Made by a program: the position numbers and the translations under genes
The notes under the pieces: model-generated
What the model was told of the DNA's origin: nothing
What the model saw: the letters and a program-made list of their open reading frames with translations, nothing else
Databases searched by the model: none
Part shown: piece by piece, positions 57,569 to 64,000 of the stretch
Position numbering within the stretch: position 1 is the stretch's first letter
Layout of the letters: each line of letters starts with the position of its first letter
Source: Streptomyces viridochromogenes
GTDB taxonomy: Bacteria > Actinomycetota > Actinomycetes > Streptomycetales > Streptomycetaceae
Reading direction: 5' to 3'
NCBI RefSeq assembly: GCF_001270495.1
Contig: NZ_LGUR01000094.1
Span: 101,010-165,009, forward strand
DNA: 64,000 nucleotides

Positions 57569-57805
57569 ATGGCGAAGCCGCCTGTGCGCAAGCCTAAGAA
57601 GAAGGTCTGCGCTTTCTGCAAGGACAAGGTCACGTACGTGGACTACAAGGACACGAACATGCTGCGGAAGTTCATTTCCGACCGCGGCAAGATCCGTGCC
57701 CGCCGCGTGACCGGCAACTGCACGCAGCACCAGCGTGACGTCGCCACGGCCGTCAAGAACAGCCGTGAGATGGCGCTGCTGCCCTACACCTCCACCGCGC
57801 GATAA
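57569..57805 (+). CDS. rpsR: 30S ribosomal protein S18, zinc-ribbon type
   Basis: A 78-aa S18 with three cysteines, CAFCKDK near the N-terminus and [10 protein letters not shown], so it is the zinc-binding (C+) form. Streptomyces usually has also a cysteine-free copy elsewhere, used when zinc is scarce. ATG with AGGAG upstream. Confidence 0.97.
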   Translation: MAKPPVRKPKKKVCAFCKDKVTYVDYKDTNMLRKFISDRGKIRARRVTGNCTQHQRDVATAVKNSREMALLPYTSTAR

Positions 57806-57823
57806 GGGAAGGGTGACCGAGAC

Positions 57824-58270
57824 ATGAAGATCATCCTCACCCACGAGGTCTCCGGCCTCGGCGCCGCGGGCGACGTCGTTGACGTCAAGGACGGTTACGC
57901 TCGCAACTACCTGATCCCGCGGAAGTTCGCTATCCGCTGGACCAAGGGTGGCGAGAAGGACGTCGAGCAGATCCGTCGTGCTCGCAAGATCCACGAGATC
58001 CAGACCATCGAGCAGGCCAACCAGGTCAAGGGCCAGCTCGAAGCGGTCAAGGTTCGTCTGGCCGTCCGCTCCGGCGACGCCGGTCGTCTCTTCGGTTCCG
58101 TCACCCCGGCCGACATCGCTTCCGCGATCAAGGCTGCTGGTGGCCCCGAGGTCGACAAGCGCCGCATCGAGCTCGGCACGCCGATCAAGACCCTGGGCGC
58201 TCACGAGACGTCCGTGCGTCTGCACCCCGAGGTTGCCGCCAAGGTCAACATCGAGGTCGTCGCGGCCTGA
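57824..58270 (+). CDS. rplI: 50S ribosomal protein L9
   Basis: A 148-aa L9: [35 protein letters not shown], the long central helix and the C-terminal [14 protein letters not shown]. It follows rpsR by 18 bases and ends the operon. Confidence 0.98.
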   Translation: MKIILTHEVSGLGAAGDVVDVKDGYARNYLIPRKFAIRWTKGGEKDVEQIRRARKIHEIQTIEQANQVKGQLEAVKVRLAVRSGDAGRLFGSVTPADIASAIKAAGGPEVDKRRIELGTPIKTLGAHETSVRLHPEVAAKVNIEVVAA

Positions 58271-58298
58271 CCGCTGCGTTCGGCTTGTACAGCTGAAT

Positions 58299-58332
58299 GA
58301 AGGGGCCGTACCCGCTCGGGTACGGCCCCTTC
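58299..58332 (+). terminator. Terminator of the rpsF-rplI operon
   Basis: A perfect 15-bp stem (GAAGGGGCCGTACCC and complement) with a 4-base loop GCTC. Confidence 0.9.
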
Positions 58333-58377
58333 GCTGTGTGGAGAGCGGACTGTGTCCCAGGCAGCAGAAGCGCGTCT

Positions 58378-58391
58378 GTTTCACGTGAAAC
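58378..58391. other. parS site (exact), first of a pair
   Basis: GTTTCACGTGAAAC, between the rplI terminator and the convergent MATE gene. Confidence 0.95.
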
Positions 58392-58396
58392 AGCGT

Positions 58397-58410
58397 GTTT
58401 CACGTGAAAC
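58397..58410. other. parS site (exact), second of a pair
   Basis: GTTTCACGTGAAAC, 19 bases (start to start) from the first and two bases from the MATE stop. Confidence 0.95.
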
Positions 58411-58412
58411 AG

Positions 58413-59750
58413 TCAGCGCGTCGCGCCCGTGACTATCCAACGGCCCGAGCGGGAGCGCATCCAGAGCGTCAGCATGCGCATCGTCATCATCAGCGTCATG
58501 GCCGCCCAGATCGCGGTCAGGCCGCCGCCGAGCGCCGGGACGAGCAGCGCGACCGGAGCGAACACCGCCAGAGTGAGCACCATCGCCCAGGCGAGGTAGG
58601 GGCCGTCGCCGGCGCCCATGAGGACGCCGTCCAGGACGAAGACGATGCCGCAGATCGGCTGGGAGATCGCCACCATGAGAAGGGCGGGCAGGGCCGTGTC
58701 CTGGACGACCGCGTCACTGGTGAACAGGGGCAGGAAGAGCGGCCGCGAGATCACCACGAGTAGTCCAAGTGCGACGCCGACTGCGATGCCCCACTCCACC
58801 ATGCGGCGACATGCGGCCCGGGCGCCCTCGGCATCGCCGGCGCCGAGGTACCGGCCGATGATGGCCTGCCCGGCGATGGCGATGGCGTCCAGTGCGAAGG
58901 CGAGCAGGCTCCACAGCGACAGGATGATCTGGTGAGCGGCGATGTCGGCGTCTCCGAGTCGCGCCGCGACGGCCGTGGCAATCATGAGGATCGCCCGCAG
59001 TGAGAGGGTGCGGACCAGCAGGGGTACGCCGGCCTGTGCGCAGGCCCTTATCCCCGCCGCGTCGGGGCGCAGGGAGGCACCATGCTCGCGGGCACCGCGA
59101 ACGACGACCATGAGATATATCGTGGCCATGCCGTACTGGGCGATGACGGTGCCCCAGGCGGATCCCGCGATGCCGAGGCCGGCGCCGTAGACGAGGACCA
59201 CATTGAGGACGGCATTGGCGACGAAGCCTGCTCCGGCGACATAGAGCGGTGTCTTGGTGTCCTGTAGTCCACGCAGGACGCCGGTGGCGGCCAGCACGAC
59301 GAGCATGGCCGGGATGCCGAGTGCGGAAATCCGTAGGTAGGTGGTTGCGTACGGGGCCGCTGTGTCCGAGGCGCCGAAGAGTTCCACGAGGAACGGTGCC
59401 GTGGGCAGGACGACCGCGACGACGACGGAGCCGAGCAGCAGGGCCAACCAGATACCGTCCATGCCCTGGCGGATGGCGGCCTGGAGGTCGCCGGCTCCTA
59501 CGCGTCGGGCAACGGCCGCTGTGGTGGCGTAGGCGAGGAAGACGAAGACGCTGACGGCTGTCATGAGAAGGGCTGAGGCGACCCCGAGGCCGGCGAGCTG
59601 TGCAGTGCCGAGATGGCCGACGATCGCGCTGTCGGCCATGACGAAGAGGGGCTCGGCGACGAGTGCGCCGAAGGCCGGAACGGCCAAGGCGACGATCTCT
59701 CGGTCGTGCTGTCGCCGGGCGGCCTTGGGGGTCGCGGGAGCCTGTGTCAT
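58413..59750 (-). CDS. MATE family efflux transporter (DinF-like)
   Basis: A 445-aa protein with 12 membrane segments in two halves (ALAVPAFGALVAEPLFVMAD; GVPLLVRTLSLRAILMIATA), typical of the DinF branch. It would export cationic or other toxic compounds using an ion gradient. Start ATG at 59750 (MTQAPATPKAARRQHDREIV); an ATG three codons earlier is possible. It is divergent from dnaB, a neighbour order kept in Streptomyces. Confidence 0.92.
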   Translation of the reverse strand: MTQAPATPKAARRQHDREIVALAVPAFGALVAEPLFVMADSAIVGHLGTAQLAGLGVASALLMTAVSVFVFLAYATTAAVARRVGAGDLQAAIRQGMDGIWLALLLGSVVVAVVLPTAPFLVELFGASDTAAPYATTYLRISALGIPAMLVVLAATGVLRGLQDTKTPLYVAGAGFVANAVLNVVLVYGAGLGIAGSAWGTVIAQYGMATIYLMVVVRGAREHGASLRPDAAGIRACAQAGVPLLVRTLSLRAILMIATAVAARLGDADIAAHQIILSLWSLLAFALDAIAIAGQAIIGRYLGAGDAEGARAACRRMVEWGIAVGVALGLLVVISRPLFLPLFTSDAVVQDTALPALLMVAISQPICGIVFVLDGVLMGAGDGPYLAWAMVLTLAVFAPVALLVPALGGGLTAIWAAMTLMMTMRMLTLWMRSRSGRWIVTGATR

Positions 59751-60209
59751 GACCACCAATCTAATCGTCCACAGGTAAGAGATGCAATGATGTTCTGACC
59801 CTTACTTGACGTCTCGTTGTGTGTCCTTCCGCGCACTGTTCGAAGGGATCTTGGTCCGACCGGGAAAGTTTTTCTTCTGCACAGCCGGTGGACGGTAAAC
59901 ACGCAGGTCAGAGGTGCAGTGTGGGAATCGATCGGAGCTTGTTCACAGGGCTGTCCACCGTGTCGTGCACAGGTTTTGCGGAGTTCTCCACAGCATCCGG
60001 GCCGTCGTCCACATGGCCTGTGGATAACCAGATTGGCTGACGGTGCCCGCGGGCCTACCGTGGTCCGGCGCCCACTCCGTCCGTCGGCCGGGAAACCCTC
60101 ACAAAACCGACGTGCCAGAACCAGAGTTGGGCCTCTCGAATGTCAGTGGCGTGCCGTAGAACTGAGGGGCACGGCGAGGTCCGCTCGGCGGACGGGAGGA
60201 GGTGGCTCG
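59751..60209. promoter_or_regulatory. dnaB upstream region with a DnaA-box cluster
   Basis: No gene is seen in this 459-base divergent region; a long in-frame extension of dnaB lacks codon bias and a conserved product. Boxes: TTGTTCACA (59939-59947), TTCTCCACA (59984-59992), TCGTCCACA (60005-60013) and an exact TGTGGATAA (60019-60027), with a CTGTCCACC word near 59951; another TCGTCCACA is near 59766. The density within about 90 bases is high. Confidence 0.7.
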
Positions 60210-61688
60210 GTGAGTATTTCCGAGCCCTTGGACGACCCGTGGGCCGACAGCGGTCCCAGTGATCGTCTGCCCGCCTCCCGCCGGCGTGGTGACGGTGGCC
60301 GGGGACGCGACGAGCAGCATGATCGCGGCCGGGACAGCGGTCAGTGGGACGGCGGCGGTTCGGCCTTCGAGCGAGTGCCGCCGCAGGACCTTGACGCCGA
60401 GCAGTCCGTTCTCGGCGGCATGCTTCTGTCCAAGGACGCCATCGCCGATGTCGTCGAGGTCCTCAAGGGCCACGACTTCTACAAGCCTGCGCACGAGACG
60501 ATCTTCCAGGCGATCCTCGACGTCTACGCCAAGGGCGAGCCGGCCGACCCCATCACGATCGCCGCTGAACTCACCAAGCGCGGCGAGATCAACAAGGTCG
60601 GCGGTGCCTCGTATCTCCACACCCTCGTCCAGACGGTGCCGACGGCGGCGAACGCCGAGTACTACGCGGAGATCGTCCACGAGCGGGCCGTCCTGCGCCG
60701 ACTCGTCGAGGCCGGCACCCGCATCACGCAGATGGGGTACGCGGCCGACGACGACGTCGACGAGATCGTCAACCGCGCCCAGGCGGAGATCTACGCGGTC
60801 ACCGAGCAGCGCACCAGCGAGGACTATCTGCCGCTCGGCGACATCATGGAGGGCGCGCTCGACGAGATCGAGGCGATCGGCTCCCGCACCGGTGAGATGA
60901 CCGGGGTGCCCACCGGGTTCACGGACCTCGACTCGCTCACCAACGGCCTGCACCCGGGCCAGATGATCGTCATCGCTGCCCGTCCCGCCATGGGTAAGTC
61001 CACGCTCGCGCTGGACTTCGCGCGGGCGGCGTCGATCAAGAACAACCTGGCGAGCGTCATCTTCTCCCTGGAAATGGGGCGCAACGAGATCGCCATGCGC
61101 CTGCTGTCGGCCGAGGCGCGCGTGGCCCTGCACCACATGCGCTCCGGCACCATGACGGACGAGGACTGGACCCGCTTGGCGCGCCGGATGCCCGAGGTCT
61201 CGGCGGCGCCGCTCTACATCGACGACTCCCCGAACCTGTCGATGATGGAGATCCGAGCGAAGTGCCGTCGGCTGAAGCAGCGCAATGACATCAAGCTCGT
61301 GATCATCGACTATCTGCAGCTCATGCAGGCCGGTGGTTCGAAGCGTTCCGAGAGCCGTCAGCAGGAGGTCTCGGACATGTCCCGTAACCTCAAGCTTCTG
61401 GCGAAGGAGCTCGAGGTCCCGGTGATCGCGCTTTCGCAGCTCAACCGTGGCCCCGAGCAGCGCACGGACAAGAAGCCGATGGTGTCCGACCTGCGTGAGT
61501 CCGGCTCCATCGAGCAGGACGCCGACATGGTGATCCTGCTGCACCGCGAGGACGCCTACGAGAAGGAGTCGCCCCGGGCAGGCGAGGCGGACATCATCGT
61601 GGGCAAGCACCGTAATGGCCCCACGGCGACGATCACGGTTGCCTTCCAGGGCCACTACTCACGATTCGTGGACATGGCGCAGACCTGA
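60210..61688 (+). CDS. dnaB: Replicative DNA helicase DnaB
   Basis: A 492-aa hexameric helicase. The N-terminal domain starts VPPQDLDAEQSVLGGMLLSK; the RecA-like domain has Walker A IAARPAMGKSTLALDFARAA, Walker B LVIIDYLQLMQAGG, and the late motifs SQLNRGPEQRTDKKPMVSDL and GKHRNGPT. There is no intein, which is worth noting since mycobacterial DnaB often has one. The GTG at 60210 (MSISEPLDDPWADSG) has GGAGGAGG upstream. DciA (18.2 kb) is its likely loader. Confidence 0.97.
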   Translation: MSISEPLDDPWADSGPSDRLPASRRRGDGGRGRDEQHDRGRDSGQWDGGGSAFERVPPQDLDAEQSVLGGMLLSKDAIADVVEVLKGHDFYKPAHETIFQAILDVYAKGEPADPITIAAELTKRGEINKVGGASYLHTLVQTVPTAANAEYYAEIVHERAVLRRLVEAGTRITQMGYAADDDVDEIVNRAQAEIYAVTEQRTSEDYLPLGDIMEGALDEIEAIGSRTGEMTGVPTGFTDLDSLTNGLHPGQMIVIAARPAMGKSTLALDFARAASIKNNLASVIFSLEMGRNEIAMRLLSAEARVALHHMRSGTMTDEDWTRLARRMPEVSAAPLYIDDSPNLSMMEIRAKCRRLKQRNDIKLVIIDYLQLMQAGGSKRSESRQQEVSDMSRNLKLLAKELEVPVIALSQLNRGPEQRTDKKPMVSDLRESGSIEQDADMVILLHREDAYEKESPRAGEADIIVGKHRNGPTATITVAFQGHYSRFVDMAQT

Positions 61689-61777
61689 TCGCGGACCGCA
61701 CCCGGCAGTATGAGTTCCCGGATCCAGCTTCGGTATATGAACTCGACTCCCTCTGGCCGGCAGGGTGGACTGGGGGA

Positions 61778-63169
61778 ATGACGACACCTCAGGAAGCGCT
61801 GCTCCCCGCCACGCGCCGGGCGTTGCTGCACCGTATCGCCGTGGCCCAGGCCGAAGGACGTGCGCCCTCGCTGGTCGCCGCGGTTGTTCGGGACGGCCGC
61901 GCGGTGTGGCATGGATCGCGTACCTCGATGGACGGGCACGCCCCGGACGAGAACGTGCAGTACCGCATCGGCTCGATCACCAAGACCTTCACCGCCGTTC
62001 TCGTCATGCGACTACGTGACGAGGGCCTGCTGGACCTCGGTGACCCGCTGGAGAAGCACCTTCCGGGCACCGGTGCCGGGGAGTGCACCATTGCCGAACT
62101 GCTCGCACATACCAGCGGGTTGGCGGCCGAGTCACCAGGGCCCTGGTGGGAACGGACCCCTGGATCCCTACGGCCCGAGCTCTCCGATGTCCTGGGTGAA
62201 CAGCCTTTCGTGCATCCGTCCGGCCGCCGCTTCCACTACTCGAACCCCGGCTACACGTTGCTGGGCGCACTGGTCGAGAAGGTGAGAGGGGCCTCGTGGG
62301 AGGACGTGCTCCGGTGTGAGGTGCTCGAACCGCTGGGGCTGAGCCGGACGAGTACACGGCCGCAGGCGCCGCACGCGGGTGGCTGGGCGGTGCATCCCTG
62401 GGCCGATGTGATGATGCCCGAGCCCATCGAAGACCTCGGCCGTATGGCACCGGCTGGTCAACTGTGGTCGACGACCGATGACTTGGCCCGGTTCGCGGCC
62501 TTCCTGATCAAGGGCGACGACCGTGTGCTGAGCGCCGATTCGCTGCGGGAGATGAGGACGCCGGCGGCTCCGCCGGAGGCGGCGGACGTGGCGAGTGGCT
62601 ATGCGTACTGCCTGGGACTGGAGATCCGGCATCAGGACGGCAGGACCCTCGTCGGCCACACGGGATCGCTCCCGGGTTTCCTCGCCTGCCTCATGGTGAG
62701 CGTGGAGGACGACCTGGCCGCCGTCGTCATGGCCAACTGCACATCGGGGCCCCTCGCGTTCTCGGTCGCCGCCGACCTGGTCCGTATCGTCGCCGACGCC
62801 GAGCCGCGCATCCCCGAGCCCTGGCGCCCGATGCCCGAAGCCGACGCGGGACTCTTGGAGTTGGCCGGCCAGTGGTACTGGGGGACGTATGCCTTCGCCC
62901 TGCGACTGACCGCCGACGGACTGGTCTCGCTGGAGCCGTTGTCCGGCAAGGGGCGCCGCTCGCGATTCCGGCCCAACGGTGACGGCACATGGACGGGCTT
63001 GGAGGGGTACTACGCCGGCGAGCTCCTGAAGGCTGTACGACGCCCGGACGGGGCGGTGGACCACCTGGACCTCGGGTCGTTCGTCTTCACGCGCCAGCCG
63101 TACGACGAGGGGGCTGCCGTGCCGGGCGGAGTGGATCCGGACGGGTGGCGGGGGAGCGGTTCGTTCTGA
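61778..63169 (+). CDS. Serine hydrolase, class C beta-lactamase/PBP4* family
   Basis: A 463-aa protein with the active-site SITK (S66-K69), the YSN triad (FHYSNPGYTLL) and HTG (LVGHTGSLPG) in place of KTG. No signal peptide or membrane segment is seen, so it may be cytoplasmic. The last 120 residues form a separate lipocalin-like beta domain (ELAGQWYWGTYAFALRLTAD). Substrate unknown: esterase, D-amino peptidase or beta-lactamase are possible. It starts 89 bases after dnaB. Confidence 0.9.
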   Translation: MTTPQEALLPATRRALLHRIAVAQAEGRAPSLVAAVVRDGRAVWHGSRTSMDGHAPDENVQYRIGSITKTFTAVLVMRLRDEGLLDLGDPLEKHLPGTGAGECTIAELLAHTSGLAAESPGPWWERTPGSLRPELSDVLGEQPFVHPSGRRFHYSNPGYTLLGALVEKVRGASWEDVLRCEVLEPLGLSRTSTRPQAPHAGGWAVHPWADVMMPEPIEDLGRMAPAGQLWSTTDDLARFAAFLIKGDDRVLSADSLREMRTPAAPPEAADVASGYAYCLGLEIRHQDGRTLVGHTGSLPGFLACLMVSVEDDLAAVVMANCTSGPLAFSVAADLVRIVADAEPRIPEPWRPMPEADAGLLELAGQWYWGTYAFALRLTADGLVSLEPLSGKGRRSRFRPNGDGTWTGLEGYYAGELLKAVRRPDGAVDHLDLGSFVFTRQPYDEGAAVPGGVDPDGWRGSGSF

Positions 63170-63173
63170 CGGT

Positions 63174-63215
63174 CCGGAGAGGTGCCTGTTTCACGTGAAA
63201 CAGGCACCTCTCCGG
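63174..63215. terminator. 42-bp perfect palindrome with parS at its centre (convergent terminator)
   Basis: CCGGAGAGGTGCCT and its complement flank an exact parS (63188-63201): a 21-bp inverted repeat without a spacer, between the convergent serine-hydrolase and GNAT genes and touching the end of both. Confidence 0.9.
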
Positions 63216-63216
63216 G

Positions 63217-63669
63217 TCACAGCTGGAGCTTGAAGCCCACGTGTGAGGCCGTGAAGCCGAGACGCTCATAGAAGCGGTGGGCGTCAGTACGGGTGTTGTC
63301 GGAGGTCAGCTGCACCAACTGGCAGTTCTGACGCCGGGATTCAGCGACAGCCCACTCGATGAGTTCCGTGCCCAGGCCGCTGCCGCGCTCGTCGGTGTGG
63401 ATGCGCACGCCTTCGATGATGGAGCGGGTCGCGCCCTTGCGGGAGAGCCCGGGAATGACCGTGAGCTGGAGCGTGCCGACGACGCGGCCCTCGCGGAGGG
63501 CGACGACCAGGTGCTGGTTCGGGTCGCTGCTGAGCCTTTCCCATGCGGTCAGGTACGGCGTCAGATCGTCCGTTGACTCGCGCTGGGCGCCCAGCGGATC
63601 GTCCGCGAGCATGCCGACGATCGCGGGGATGTCATCGGCGACGGCGGCTCGTATCTCAAGATCTCCCAT
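63217..63669 (-). CDS. GNAT family N-acetyltransferase
   Basis: A 150-aa acetyltransferase. MGDLEIRAAVADDIPAIVGM at the start; the acetyl-CoA loop is in EGVRIHTDERGSGLGTELIE; then NCQLVQLTSDNTRTDAHRFY and ERLGFTASHVGFKL. It lies nine bases after the MarR gene on the same strand, so the two probably form a unit. Substrate unknown. Confidence 0.92.
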   Translation of the reverse strand: MGDLEIRAAVADDIPAIVGMLADDPLGAQRESTDDLTPYLTAWERLSSDPNQHLVVALREGRVVGTLQLTVIPGLSRKGATRSIIEGVRIHTDERGSGLGTELIEWAVAESRRQNCQLVQLTSDNTRTDAHRFYERLGFTASHVGFKLQL

Positions 63670-63678
63670 GACCGCACC

Positions 63679-64000
63679 TTATGCGGGCGCCGAGAGCGAC
63701 TCCACGACGCGGACCAGCGGGGCCAGCTGGGGGTTCTCCGCGGCCTTGTCGAGGGCCTCGCGCAGGGCCTTGTCATTGGTCGGCCGTGCCGCTTCCAGGA
63801 GGCGGCGGCCTGCTTCGGTGATGTCGGTGTAGATGCCGCGGCGGTCGGTGGGGCAGAGGTAGCGGGAGAGCAGGCCACGGTCTTCGAGGCGGGTGACGAG
63901 CCGGGTGGTGGCGCTCTGGCTGAGGACGACGGCGTCGGCGACCTGCTTCATCTGGAGGTGGCCGCCTTCGCCGCTGTGCTGGCGGCTGAGGACGTCGAGC
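63679..64000 (-). CDS. MarR family transcriptional regulator (partial, N-terminus outside)
   Basis: The C-terminal 106 codons or so of a MarR protein; the start lies beyond the right edge. The winged helix is seen as VADAVVLSQSATTRLVTRLE with DRGLLSRYLCPTDRRGIYTD, followed by the dimer helix LEAARPTNDKALREALDKAA. It probably controls the downstream acetyltransferase and itself. Confidence 0.9.
   Translation of the reverse strand, partial: LDVLSRQHSGEGGHLQMKQVADAVVLSQSATTRLVTRLEDRGLLSRYLCPTDRRGIYTDITEAGRRLLEAARPTNDKALREALDKAAENPQLAPLVRVVESLSAPA

Noticed and set aside
59817..60209. An N-terminal extension of dnaB by 131 codons
   Set aside because: The extension covers the DnaA-box region, lacks conserved sequence and codon bias, and a strong ribosome site precedes the GTG at 60210.

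Overview
The window is the replication-origin region of a Streptomyces (or very close actinomycete) chromosome. Support comes from the very high GC content, frequent GTG starts, the order dnaN-oriC-dnaA-rpmH-rnpA-yidD-yidC-jag-rsmG-parA-parB, a DnaA with a long proline/tyrosine-rich domain II, CrgA, DLW-39, DUF5324 and DUF6049 proteins, an LppU/SCO3897-type protein, and many ParB-binding (parS) sites built on GTTTCACGTGAAAC. From memory of the S. coelicolor map, the order matches roughly SCO3851 to SCO3914.

Left part (1-12 kb): the start of a pabA/trpG glutamine amidotransferase, a small membrane protein, a class E sortase, a DUF881 protein, the division inhibitor CrgA, a rhomboid protease, a cyclophilin, a DUF5324 protein, tRNA-Ala(TGC), an HTH regulator, a Ser/Thr kinase, a membrane-anchored extracellular protein, DLW-39, a small secreted DUF6344 protein and an ABC-type ATPase. 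tRNA-Ile(GAT) follows, then the leftward replication block DUF3566-gyrA-gyrB-dciA-recF-gnd-dnaN.

oriC (about 22.3-23.1 kb) is packed with DnaA boxes in both orientations. dnaA points towards oriC from the right, but in this sequence its reading frame is broken by an abnormal G/C homopolymer patch at about 24.83-24.90 kb, probably an assembly or base-calling fault. Rightward from there come rpmH, rnpA, yidD, yidC, jag/khpB, rsmG, a small secreted protein that looks like a local insertion, parA and parB.

From 33 to 43 kb a leftward block carries trxB-trxA (with a clear SigR promoter), sigM and its anti-sigma gene, a membrane pseudokinase, murJ and DUF6049. This matches the mycobacterial Rv3909-Rv3914 locus, except that the pseudokinase and the MurJ flippase are separate genes. 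Then come cca, LppU/SCO3897, an MFS permease, padR-ino1, a class A penicillin-binding protein, a GT87-type membrane protein, an alanine-racemase-like protein, femX, the rpsF-ssb-rpsR-rplI operon, a MATE exporter, dnaB, a serine hydrolase, an acetyltransferase and a partial MarR regulator.

The themes are replication initiation (DnaA, DnaN, DciA, DnaB, SSB, gyrase), segregation (ParAB, 14 parS or near-parS sites), division and wall synthesis (CrgA, MurJ, PBP, FemX) and thiol/stress control (trx, SigM). No IS element, prophage or CRISPR array was seen. The most unusual signals are parS sites that form the centre of 42-44 bp perfect palindromes between convergent genes, DnaA-box clusters outside oriC (beside crgA, before parA, before dnaB), the split MviN system, and the damaged dnaA.
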